From: Brevibacillus sp.
GTDB lineage: Bacteria > Bacillota > Bacilli > Brevibacillales > Brevibacillaceae
DNA length: 54,619 nt
Direction of reading: 5' to 3'
NCBI GenBank assembly: GCA_029240815.1
Contig: JARDZO010000004.1
Span: forward strand, 1-54,619
How positions within the stretch are numbered: the first letter of the stretch is position 1; each line of letters starts with the position of its first letter. A model generated the notes under the pieces. The model saw nothing but the letters and a program-made list of their open reading frames with translations, made no database searches and had not been told where the DNA came from. Shown piece after piece: positions 37,896 through 45,560 of this stretch. The position numbers and the translations under genes were made by a program.

Positions 37896-39200
37896 ATGGG
37901 GAAAAAGATGACGTTCGTCGCGACTGGTGACAGCTTTATTACCCGACGTTTGCCAAGCGCATCGTCAGAGTCATTTCGCTCGCTAACCAAACTTATCGGA
38001 CAAGCAGAATTTCGCTTTACGAATTTGGAAGTGACGACCCATCGTCAGGAAGGGTTTCCATTTGCTTTTAGTGGAGGCACATGGGCGATGGCGCAGCCGG
38101 AAGTGTTGGCGGATCTACAGGCGTACGGATTTAATATCACAGCATGGGCAAATAACCACACGATGGATTATGCCTACGGAGGGCTGGAGGCGACGCGAAA
38201 ATACCTGGATCAGTACGGGATCGCCCATGCCGGTGTTGGGTCGAATCTCGCCGAGGCCAGTCAACCCGTTTATCTGGACTGTCCATCTGGTCGTGTCGCA
38301 CTGATTGCGGCGACTTCCACCTTTCACGAGTCGTGGATAGCAGGAGAACAGAGACCAGATATGCCGGGACGACCCGGAGTGAATCCATTACGGTATGAGA
38401 CCACCTACTATTTGCCGCAGGATGATTTCGCCCACCTGGAGCGAATCAGTCGGACCATCCCGATCAACGCTTCTTTTAATCTGGATGTCAAAGAAGGCTT
38501 CGCAGTCCCAGGAGATGGTACTTCTATCCGCTTTGGAGCTCATCGGTTCGCTGTGGGAACAGAAGCAATCTGCAAGACCACGCCAATCGAGTCGGATAAA
38601 AAACGGATGCTCCGTTCGATTTCTGAGGCGCGGCGCCAGGCAGATTATGTGATCGTAAGTATTCATTCTCATGAGATGAAAGGCGAGAACAAGGCATGTG
38701 CCGCAGCTTTTTTTGAGTCGATGGCGCGGTCTTGCATTGACGGAGGGGCAGACGCTGTCATTGGCCATGGCCCTCATATTCTGCGCGGAATCGAGATCTA
38801 CCGCAATCGTCCGATCTTCTACAGCTTGGGTAATTTTATCTTCCAGAATGAGACAGTCAGCCATTTGCCAGCTGATTTTTATGAGAAATACAGTCTAGGG
38901 CACGAATCAACCGTTGCGGACGCTTTTGATACCAGAACTGATCATAACCAAAAAGGGCTGGGAGTCAATCCGTATGTTTGGGAATCGGTCATTCCGTATT
39001 GGCGGATGGAAGAGGGGCAATTGAAGGAACTGTTGCTCTACCCCATTGAGTTGGGCTTTGGCACACCTCGTTACCAGAGAGGGTGGCCAAGTCTTTCGAA
39101 GCAACGCAAGATTATGGAGCATTTACAACGATTGAGTGAACCATATGGGACGAAAATCGAGCTGGATGGACATGTCGGTCGGGTTCGGATCAGAGAATAA
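37896..39200 (+). CDS. CapA-like metallophosphoesterase, cytoplasmic
   Basis: 434 aa, PGA_cap domain: MTFVATGDSFI at the start, TNLEVTTH, WANNHTMDYAYGG, VSIHSHEM, and DAVIGHGPHILRGIE then IFYSLGNFIF near 300. These hold the metal-binding Asp, Asn and His residues of the calcineurin-like fold. Unlike poly-gamma-glutamate synthesis protein CapA, it has no signal peptide or membrane segment and no capB/capC neighbours. RBS GGAGGGG before ATG 37896. It probably is the last gene of the catabolic operon; the substrate is unknown. Confidence 0.82.
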   Translation: MGKKMTFVATGDSFITRRLPSASSESFRSLTKLIGQAEFRFTNLEVTTHRQEGFPFAFSGGTWAMAQPEVLADLQAYGFNITAWANNHTMDYAYGGLEATRKYLDQYGIAHAGVGSNLAEASQPVYLDCPSGRVALIAATSTFHESWIAGEQRPDMPGRPGVNPLRYETTYYLPQDDFAHLERISRTIPINASFNLDVKEGFAVPGDGTSIRFGAHRFAVGTEAICKTTPIESDKKRMLRSISEARRQADYVIVSIHSHEMKGENKACAAAFFESMARSCIDGGADAVIGHGPHILRGIEIYRNRPIFYSLGNFIFQNETVSHLPADFYEKYSLGHESTVADAFDTRTDHNQKGLGVNPYVWESVIPYWRMEEGQLKELLLYPIELGFGTPRYQRGWPSLSKQRKIMEHLQRLSEPYGTKIELDGHVGRVRIRE

Positions 39201-39217
39201 AATCATGAAGAGAAAGT

Positions 39218-39232
39218 GGCCACGGCCGCTTC
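39218..39232 (+). repeat. 15-bp direct repeat, copy 1
   Basis: GGCCACGGCCGCTTC, identical to 39648-39662. Here AAGTGGC (39214-39220) and GCCGCTT form a 7-bp hairpin right after the CapA-like gene, but no T tract follows. Confidence 0.7.
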
Positions 39233-39258
39233 AGCCTGTCGAGAATGTGGCTACTGTG

Positions 39259-39458
39259 AGAGAAGTCTGTTTCCATTCTCCGCTCCAGGCTACGTCCTGC
39301 AAGGGAGTGTTGGCTGTCCGCTCCGCCATAATCCCGAGGGAATCGCAAAACGGCGCGCAGCTACGAAGGTAAGTCATAGATAGCGATTCTGTTGCCTCGG
39401 GCTCATGGCTACGCTGAGTGGGACTCCACAGTCGCTCCGCCTGGAAACAGTCTTCTCT
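39259..39458. repeat. 200-bp element bounded by 17-bp inverted repeats (MITE-like or structured RNA)
   Basis: AGAGAAGTCTGTTTCCA (39259-39275) faces its reverse complement at 39442-39458 with one mismatch. Inside, CCCGAGG and AATCGC (39333-39346) pair with GCGATT and CCTCGGG (39383-39401), giving a second nested stem. The motif CGCTCC recurs three times (39280, 39320, 39433). No transposase. The nested pairing fits either a miniature mobile element or a folded non-coding RNA. Confidence 0.55.
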
Positions 39459-39642
39459 TGCCAGCTGACGTCACTCATCGGGCTTTTCTAAAACTTTTTT
39501 AGAAGACTCTCAGGTAGCCAAAATATAAGGTAACCTACTCTTTGGAAACTTTCTCGATTATTGCAAGCGACGACCTTTTTGCCCAAAAATCGGACACCCA
39601 AAAGGAAAGCCCTAAAACATGTATGGGGTTTCTCAACAATCT

Positions 39643-39668
39643 GAGGCGGCCACGGCCGCTTCTTTTTT
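39643..39668 (+). terminator. Intrinsic terminator containing repeat copy 2
   Basis: GAGGCGGC (39643-39650), loop CACG, GCCGCTTC (39655-39662), then six T. It is a textbook terminator 440 nt past the CapA stop. Confidence 0.8.
39648..39662 (+). repeat. 15-bp direct repeat, copy 2
   Basis: GGCCACGGCCGCTTC, identical to 39218-39232; this copy is the 3' part of the terminator stem at 39643-39668. Confidence 0.7.
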
Positions 39669-39816
39669 GTGGTTTCTAGGTACCTTGGGGTTTTTCTAAA
39701 AGAACCCCCTTGAAAAGCCCATAAGATAAGGCACGTGAAAGATCCCAAAGCTAGGCCGAGGAAAAAGGGGAAATAAGCGGAAGATCTTAGGAACACCAAC
39801 CAAGGCGCAATGGAAA

Positions 39817-39894
39817 AAACGAAACACGCTTGTAAGCGTCCACCTCTGAAAAGCTCCCCGAGACATCTGCTTTGGACGCGGTTTCGTTTTTTTT
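39817..39894 (+). terminator. Long terminator-like hairpin with competing pairing
   Basis: AAACGAAAC (39817-39825) pairs with GTTTCGTTT (39881-39889), and GCGTCC (39836-39841) with GGACGC (39874-39879); eight T end at 39894. ACGCTT-GT-AAGCGT (39826-39839) can form an alternative hairpin using the same AGCGT, so two folds exclude each other. It is 300 nt before the AAA gene. Confidence 0.55.
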
Positions 39895-40193
39895 ATGTAG
39901 CCGGACAGGATTACCCCCAGTAGATGTTCCTATGAAGCTGGAGCGTTTTCCCCTTTTTCCTCCTCTCCACTATAGTCCGACCGAGTGGAAAAAAGGACGC
40001 GGGTGTAGTTCTTTTCCCGTGTTTTTCTTAGCAACTCAATCCATTTCCATATTCTTCTTGTAATTCGAATGATTTATAATAAAAGGGTTGTTGGATAAAA
40101 AAGTTGGGACGCGTTCCGGATATAGGGGTACATCTGATTTTGGCCTTCCTTATACAAATGATCATGCAAACTGGATCGCAGAGGATGAAGCAC

Positions 40194-41396
40194 ATGACGA
40201 AGATAGAAATCTTGAAAACGATGGTGCACACCGATCAAAAAAATGCATCGGCGTGGTTTCTACTGGGTCTGGAATACTCGGAGCTAGGAGATAGAGGAGA
40301 AGCATTGCTAGCTTTTACGCAAGCACTTGCGTATGGCGACGAGGAACTGAAACACAACATCGTGGGCGAGTTAAACAAAATGAGCGAAGTGATGCCGCTG
40401 CGAAATGGAGGGAGGGCACCCGTGGCAGGAACGCTCCAAACTGGCGCTTTACATGCTCCCGTCTCGTTTCGCGTCATCGAGGGAGGCAAAAACCTAAGAA
40501 AGAAAAAGGGAGAGGTACGAATATCTACGATCGATAAAAACGTCAGCTTTGCCGAGGTAGGAGGGCTCCAAGATGTAAAAGAGGCGGTACGGATGAAAAT
40601 TGTCCAACCGCTTCTGGCACCCGGGTTATATGATCCTATTCGTCAACGGGCGGGGAGCGGGGTTCTGCTGTATGGGCCTCCGGGTTGCGGCAAAACCTTC
40701 CTCGCGAGAGCAACTGCTGGAGAATGCAACGCAACATTGTTGCACGTGCAAGTAGCCGACATTCTGGATTCACGAGTGGGGGTCAGCGAACATAACATTC
40801 GCACCTTATTTCGCACCGCACGTGCACAAAGACCGACTGTCTTGTTCCTTGATGAGCTAGATGCCCACGGTTATCCTCGTGATAAGACTTCTTCTACATG
40901 GATGAGAGGAGTCAATGATCATTTCTTGATGGAAATGGAAGGAGCAGGCTCACGAGCGGACAAGCTCTTGATCATGGGTGCGACCAATATGCCATGGGAT
41001 GTGGATCCTGTCTTTTATCGCCCAGGTTGCTTTGACCAGTTGATTTTTGTCAGCCCACCAGATGCGGAGGCACGAGAAATCATCTTTCGACTCAAGCTGG
41101 AAGGGAGACCGTCTGAGCCGATAGACTTTGCACAGTTGGCAGGATGGACGGATCTCTATTCCGGAGCTGATATCGAGTACGTCGTGGAATTGGCGACCGA
41201 GCAAATTTTACATGACTTCATTTCCACAGGAGTGGAGCGTCCGATCAGGATGAGTGACCTTCGTGAATCGATTGCGGCGACACGTCCAACGACGATAGAG
41301 TGGCTTCGTACTGCGAAAAATTATGTCAAATACGCAAATGACGAAGGTCTCTACGATGGAGTGGAACGCTTCCTGGCAAAGCACAAGCGAATCTAA
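40194..41396 (+). CDS. TPR-AAA+ ATPase
   Basis: 400 aa. Residues about 10-50 look like a TPR unit (NASAWFLLGLEYSELGDRGE, then ALLAFTQAL). About 115-400 is a single AAA domain: VSFAEVGGLQDVKEAV, Walker A GPPGCGKT (about 161-168), Walker B VLFLDELD (about 217-224), sensor GATN and FYRPGCFDQ in the arginine-finger area. It resembles p97/VAT-type and similar Bacillus AAA proteins, which remodel proteins; the target is unknown. ATG 40194 is preferred with AGAGG 9 nt upstream; ATG 40185 and further upstream starts are possible. No clear operon partner. Confidence 0.82.
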   Translation: MTKIEILKTMVHTDQKNASAWFLLGLEYSELGDRGEALLAFTQALAYGDEELKHNIVGELNKMSEVMPLRNGGRAPVAGTLQTGALHAPVSFRVIEGGKNLRKKKGEVRISTIDKNVSFAEVGGLQDVKEAVRMKIVQPLLAPGLYDPIRQRAGSGVLLYGPPGCGKTFLARATAGECNATLLHVQVADILDSRVGVSEHNIRTLFRTARAQRPTVLFLDELDAHGYPRDKTSSTWMRGVNDHFLMEMEGAGSRADKLLIMGATNMPWDVDPVFYRPGCFDQLIFVSPPDAEAREIIFRLKLEGRPSEPIDFAQLAGWTDLYSGADIEYVVELATEQILHDFISTGVERPIRMSDLRESIAATRPTTIEWLRTAKNYVKYANDEGLYDGVERFLAKHKRI

Positions 41397-41482
41397 CCGT
41401 CAAATCGATCGAATATTGACGCTGTATCCACTTTTCTTTATTCTTTGTGTAAATAGCTTCCATAAGAGGGGGAGTCCGTATA

Positions 41483-42100
41483 ATGTTGCACGATATTTCC
41501 CGTCCGCTACTCACCGGTGTTCCGACTTGGCCGGGCGATACGCCGTTTGAGTATGTCGTGAATTGGCCCAAATCAAAGAGCGGTTCCGTCAACGTCGGCA
41601 AACTGACGATGAGCATACATACAGGGACTCATGTTGACGCGCCGTTTCATTTTGATGACGATGGCAGAAAAATGATGGATTTGGACGTAGATCTATACAT
41701 AGGTCTAGCCAGAGTTATTGATGTTTCGGGGAGGCCGAGCATTGGTGCAGAGGATTTACAACCGCACGATTTATCTGGAGTCACTCGTTTATTGTTACGT
41801 ACCGGCTCATGGAGCGATTCTAGCTGCTTTCCGGCAGATATTTGCTACCTCCGTGCTGATTTAGCTCCTTTTCTTGCGGATAAGGGAATTCGTCTGATCG
41901 GTGTGGACGTGCCATCTGTCGACCCACTGGACAGTAAAGAACTTCAGGCTCATCATGGACTTCATCATCATGACATTCATATTTTAGAAGGCCTGATACT
42001 TGACCACGTAGAGCCAGGGGATTACGAGCTGATTGCGTTGCCTTTGCCATTGGTCGAGGCTGACGGGAGTCCGGTAAGAGCCATTCTGCGATCTATATAG
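41483..42100 (+). CDS. Cyclase-family hydrolase, kynurenine formamidase (KynB)-like
   Basis: 205 aa. The cyclase/KynB metal motif HTGTHVDAPFHF (about 46-57) is intact; the N-terminus DISRPLLTGVPTWPGDTPF and the C-terminal DYELIALPLPL match arylformamidase KynB. That enzyme hydrolyses N-formylkynurenine in tryptophan degradation. No kynA or kynU is nearby, so the assignment rests on family alone. RBS AGAGGGGGAG. A second family member is at 46.6 kb. A bidirectional terminator follows. Confidence 0.8.
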   Translation: MLHDISRPLLTGVPTWPGDTPFEYVVNWPKSKSGSVNVGKLTMSIHTGTHVDAPFHFDDDGRKMMDLDVDLYIGLARVIDVSGRPSIGAEDLQPHDLSGVTRLLLRTGSWSDSSCFPADICYLRADLAPFLADKGIRLIGVDVPSVDPLDSKELQAHHGLHHHDIHILEGLILDHVEPGDYELIALPLPLVEADGSPVRAILRSI

Positions 42101-42124
42101 TTGAATGGATGCGGTAATCCAACC

Positions 42125-42165
42125 AAAAAACCGTTCGTGCACGAGAAACGTGCGAACGGTTTTTG
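42125..42165. terminator. Bidirectional terminator between convergent genes
   Basis: AAAACCGTTCG (42127-42137) pairs with CGAACGGTTTT (42153-42163), extended inside by CACG/CGTG; A-rich on the left and T-rich on the right, so it can work on both strands. Confidence 0.85.
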
Positions 42166-42180
42166 TATGTCAACTTACGT

Positions 42181-43383
42181 CTACGTGATCTGCAGGAGAG
42201 GGGAGGTCTTCTCGATGACATCCCAGATCATGCCGCGCGCTTTCAGTTTATCTAGAAATGGGATCGGGTCAATCAGCTCAGGCGGTATGCAGCCTGTCGC
42301 CGTCAGTAACCCCTCCGCAATCATGTCCACAGCAACGACCGGAGGGATGCCGGTTTGCCAGATCGTCGCCTGGAATTCCGTTTTGTAGAAAACCTCGTCA
42401 TGATTAGCGATCGTATAGACGTAAACTTCTTTTCGCTTGTTATCCTTTTTTCCTTTGACCAGTGCGCCCACGCTGGAGTAACCGTGGATTTTGCCTGCCA
42501 GATCGGCTGGCTTGGGCATTGAAGTCACAACGACATCACGCGGGGCCACCCTCACGCCTTTGACTTCAATTTCCTCGTCACTATCTAGACCCAAGTAACG
42601 CAGCACTTGCAAGGTATTCACAAAGTCAGGATGCAGGGCGTATTTGAAATCGACATATTTGCAGCCCTTGGCACGGCCGATGGTCTCACCGAGTGTGGTC
42701 GCCTCCTCATGTTCCACGTGATAACAGTCAAGCCAGCCGATGGGCTCTGGAAATTCAAATTCTTCCTTGTTGGCAAAGGGAGTCGGCAAATACTGCTCAC
42801 CTTTTGCTGCTGTCCAGTAGTTCGGTTTGGCCAGACATTCCTGGATGGCAGTCTGTGGACTAAAATAAGAGCAAAAGCCGTCATAATCCACAACAGAATT
42901 ATCTCCATCACGAATGAGAATCGCGTCCACTTCATCCAGTTGATCCACGGCGTACCGAGCAGCGATATTAGAAAATCCGGGATCGCAACCCAACCCCATG
43001 ATACCGAGAATACCTGCGGCGCGAAACTGATCATTCCAAGCCAGTTGCTTCCGCAGCCACTGCGGTCCAGAGGAAGCGGTGTCGATATAATGTGTTCTGG
43101 TGTTCAGGCATGCTTTCATGACGTCAAAATTGTTTTCTGGTAATCCAATATGCAGTAAGAGGTCAATGTCGTCCAAGATGGTTTGCACACTGGAAACATC
43201 GCGAGCATCTACCCGTTTCACTTGTATCTCCACGTCCGTTTCTCGCCGCAGCTCTGCGGCCAGCTCTTCGGCAGGTCCGATGGAGATATCCGCCAGAACC
43301 AGCTTTTCTACATAAGAAGTTTTAATGAGTTCACACGCACTTACTTGTCCTACACCGCCAACACCCAAGATTGCGACTCGCAT
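42181..43383 (-). CDS. Saccharopine dehydrogenase-like protein
   Basis: 400 aa NAD(P)-dependent oxidoreductase: RVAILGVGGVGQVSACEL Rossmann motif at the N-terminus, the THYIDTA segment at about 97, LGCDPGFSNIAARYAVD at about 134, and the LYS9-type C-terminal domain (GWLDCYHVEHEE, YVDFKYALH). Relatives include carboxynorspermidine dehydrogenase and saccharopine reductases; the N-terminus is like both. Start ATG 43383 has GAGGAGGA upstream. A short ORF with a strong RBS ends 12 nt before its start. Substrate not decidable. Confidence 0.82.
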   Translation of the reverse strand: MRVAILGVGGVGQVSACELIKTSYVEKLVLADISIGPAEELAAELRRETDVEIQVKRVDARDVSSVQTILDDIDLLLHIGLPENNFDVMKACLNTRTHYIDTASSGPQWLRKQLAWNDQFRAAGILGIMGLGCDPGFSNIAARYAVDQLDEVDAILIRDGDNSVVDYDGFCSYFSPQTAIQECLAKPNYWTAAKGEQYLPTPFANKEEFEFPEPIGWLDCYHVEHEEATTLGETIGRAKGCKYVDFKYALHPDFVNTLQVLRYLGLDSDEEIEVKGVRVAPRDVVVTSMPKPADLAGKIHGYSSVGALVKGKKDNKRKEVYVYTIANHDEVFYKTEFQATIWQTGIPPVVAVDMIAEGLLTATGCIPPELIDPIPFLDKLKARGMIWDVIEKTSPLLQIT

Positions 43384-43395
43384 AGAGTCCTCCTC

Positions 43396-43524
43396 CTAAT
43401 TTGGATTGCACGATCTTCGCATTCGAAAGAGCCATTTTTGCAAAAACAAAACAATGGTCGCAGGGTATACCTGTACTTCTGCCACGCTGTCGATTGGCTC
43501 CCGGGGGCGCAGCCTCCATCGCAT
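43396..43524 (-). CDS. Candidate 42-aa small protein or leader peptide
   Basis: ATG 43524 is preceded by AAGGAGGGG at 7 nt spacing, a stronger RBS than most in the window. The peptide begins MRWRLRPREPIDS, has a hydrophobic core (VYPATIVLFLQKWLF) and ends with a basic tail (RMRRSCNPN). The TAG stop abuts the RBS of the saccharopine-dehydrogenase-like gene, so translational coupling is possible. No homologue is known to me; it may be a chance ORF. Confidence 0.35.
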   Translation of the reverse strand: MRWRLRPREPIDSVAEVQVYPATIVLFLQKWLFRMRRSCNPN

Positions 43525-43928
43525 AACCAAACCCCTCCTTCATAGTCAGTTGCAAACCGCTTGGTTATTGAGTGGAAAAAAGACTCCACTCGTACATGTA
43601 TATGAGGCGTCCCGGAAGTCCCATGCGCTGTGTTGGTGAAAAGGTCCGCTTTTTCGAAAGGGGGTATGTTGGAAGTAACTATCTGCGAAAAGGCAGCTAT
43701 CTGAATGAAAAGTGCGTACTTCTCACTTGTGCTGATATGTTACATAATAACCCTATCCCCCATGATGCTGCCCATTCTGGATTTGATGTATAAGTGGGGG
43801 AGAAACTACATGGATACCGTCTTTGATCAAAGTGAGTACTTGATTACGAGCATGTTTTACTCTAATAATAACGATGTGAACATGAATGAACACCTCAGAA
43901 AAAATACAGGAAGGGGGCGGGATCGCAC
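43525..43928. other. Divergent intergenic region upstream of zwf
   Basis: It contains a hairpin GAGTGGA (43570-43576) with TCCACTC (43585-43591). A 43-codon ORF at 43810-43941 (+) has GGGGGAG upstream of its ATG and overlaps the zwf start by 13 nt; its composition (YSNNNDVNMNEHLRKN) is not protein-like, so I do not call it a gene. No clear promoter was found for either direction. Confidence 0.4.
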
Positions 43929-45428
43929 ATGGAATCGATGACCTTTGTGTTGTTTGGAGCTACAGGAGATTTGGCAAAGCGTAAAATTTACCCTGCCTTA
44001 TACAATTTATATCTCGACAAAAAACTGCCTTCCATTTTTTCCGTCGTAGGCGTGGGCAGAAGAGACTGGTCAGACGAAGAGTTTCAAGCAAGTATCGAGA
44101 AGTCAATACGTGCATTTTCTCGTCGTTCCCAGGTAGATTCACAGCAGATGGACGAGTTTGTCGGAGCGTTTCGCTATTGTCCAGCCGATGTGACGGATCC
44201 ACAAGACTTCTTTTCTTTGCTGGAACGTGTGAAACAACGTGAAGCAGCCTTGCAAATACCGGAAAATCGGATGTTTTACTTGTCTGTTGCCCCCGAATTT
44301 TTCGATGTGATCACCTCGAATATAAAGACGAGCGGACTCTGCACGACGAACGGCTGGAAGCGACTGATTATCGAAAAACCGTTTGGGAATGATCTGAAAT
44401 CAGCCCAACAACTAAATGAAAAACTCAGTGCCGCATTTGAAGAAGAAGAAATTTACCGGATCGATCATTATTTGGGCAAGCCGATGGTGCAAAATCTGGA
44501 GGCACTCGAATTTGCCAATCCGGTTTTCCAGGCTCTTTGGAACAACCAGTATATCGCCAATGTGCAAATCACGGCAGGCGAAACCGTCGGGGTAGAAGAG
44601 CGGGCAGGCTATTACGATCATGCAGGAGCCATTCGGGATATGGTGCAAAACCATATGCTGCAAATGCTAATGATGACTGCCATGCATCTGCCAAAACGAA
44701 TCACGGCAAATGATATTCGAGCGCAAAAGCGCCAGGTGATGGAAGCAGTAAGGCCTTTGAAAAAGGAAGAAGTAAGCCAGCATGTGGTACGTGGCCAGTA
44801 CGGGGCTGGTGAAATTTTGGACAAGCACGTAGTTGGTTACCGGGCCGAGCCAGGAGTTCAACCTGATTCTAAGACGGATACGTTTGTAGCGGCTCGAGTC
44901 TGGATTGATGATCCGTTTTGGAAGGGCGTCCCGTTCTATATTCGTACAGGCAAGCGGATGAAGGAAAAATCGACGAGAATCGTAATTGAATTCAAAAATC
45001 CGTTGGAACAGCTGTACCATCATCAACAAGAGAAACCGGCACCGAATTTACTGATTATCAGCGTGAATCCAGATGAGGGTATCGCCTTGCAAGTGAATAG
45101 TAAGAATCCATCCAATAGCGGCAAGATTGAGCCTGTCACCGTTGACTTTTCGGCGGGAACCAAAGATGTGCCCGAAGCGTATGAGCTGTTGCTGTTCGAT
45201 GCGTTGAGAGGAGATTCCACGTACTTCGCTCACTGGAAAGAAGTAGAGCTCTCATGGATGTGGGTCGAGCCAATACTAGAGGCTTTCCGGGAAAATCTCG
45301 TTCCTTTGCATACGTATCCGGCTGGTTCGTACGGTCCTGAAGCCTCGGAGGAATTATTGCTAGCAGATGGTTTTCAATGGTGGCTGGACAAAGCTCCGGA
45401 ACGCGAACCGCTCCCGAGTCATTCATAA
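43929..45428 (+). CDS. zwf: Glucose-6-phosphate 1-dehydrogenase
   Basis: 499 aa, full length. First enzyme of the oxidative pentose phosphate pathway, making 6-phosphogluconolactone and NADPH. VLFGATGDLAKRKIYPALY binds the nucleotide; EEIYRIDHYLGK at about 172 holds the catalytic His; the PFYIRTGKRM substrate segment is present. ATG 43929 follows GAAGGGGG; an ATG three codons in is an alternative. gnd and pgl are not adjacent. Confidence 0.96.
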   Translation: MESMTFVLFGATGDLAKRKIYPALYNLYLDKKLPSIFSVVGVGRRDWSDEEFQASIEKSIRAFSRRSQVDSQQMDEFVGAFRYCPADVTDPQDFFSLLERVKQREAALQIPENRMFYLSVAPEFFDVITSNIKTSGLCTTNGWKRLIIEKPFGNDLKSAQQLNEKLSAAFEEEEIYRIDHYLGKPMVQNLEALEFANPVFQALWNNQYIANVQITAGETVGVEERAGYYDHAGAIRDMVQNHMLQMLMMTAMHLPKRITANDIRAQKRQVMEAVRPLKKEEVSQHVVRGQYGAGEILDKHVVGYRAEPGVQPDSKTDTFVAARVWIDDPFWKGVPFYIRTGKRMKEKSTRIVIEFKNPLEQLYHHQQEKPAPNLLIISVNPDEGIALQVNSKNPSNSGKIEPVTVDFSAGTKDVPEAYELLLFDALRGDSTYFAHWKEVELSWMWVEPILEAFRENLVPLHTYPAGSYGPEASEELLLADGFQWWLDKAPEREPLPSHS

Positions 45429-45449
45429 AGACACAAGATGTAACAGATT

Positions 45450-45499
45450 GGAGGGAACGAGACTGCTCGACCACCAGCATGAGGTGGTAGCGGCCCTCC
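45450..45499 (+). promoter_or_regulatory. Compact three-way-junction RNA element
   Basis: GGAGGG (45450-45455) pairs with CCCTCC (45494-45499); between them CGAG-actg-CTCG (45458-45469) and ACCACC-agcatga-GGTGGT (45470-45488) form two perfect hairpins. All three stems are G/C-rich and fully complementary within 50 nt, 61 nt before the oxidoreductase start. I do not recognise a known riboswitch class. Confidence 0.45.
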
Positions 45500-45560
45500 G
45501 AAATGTTTGGGGGACATGCCGTGGAAAAGGCAGAAAAAAACTAGAGGAGAGCGATCCGCA

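Larger units (their letters stand above)
39201..40193. other. Gene-free 1-kb region with structured elements
   Basis: No ORF here has both an RBS and a family signal. The region holds a 15-bp direct repeat (39218-39232 and 39648-39662), a 200-bp inverted-repeat-bounded element (39259-39458), a hairpin TTCTAAAA-CTT-TTTTAGAA (39486-39504), a terminator (39643-39668), a further hairpin GGGGTT/AACCCC (39687-39708), and a long terminator-like structure (39817-39894). A TATAAT at 40075-40080 may be the -10 box of the AAA gene, but its -35 box is poor. Confidence 0.6.

Noticed and set aside
39488..39799. 103-codon minus-strand ORF in the 1-kb gap
   Set aside because: It runs across a terminator hairpin, has no RBS and shows no family; treated as non-coding.
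43810..43941. 43-codon ORF overlapping the zwf start
   Set aside because: It has a fair RBS, but the peptide is low-complexity and overlaps zwf; noted only as a possible leader.
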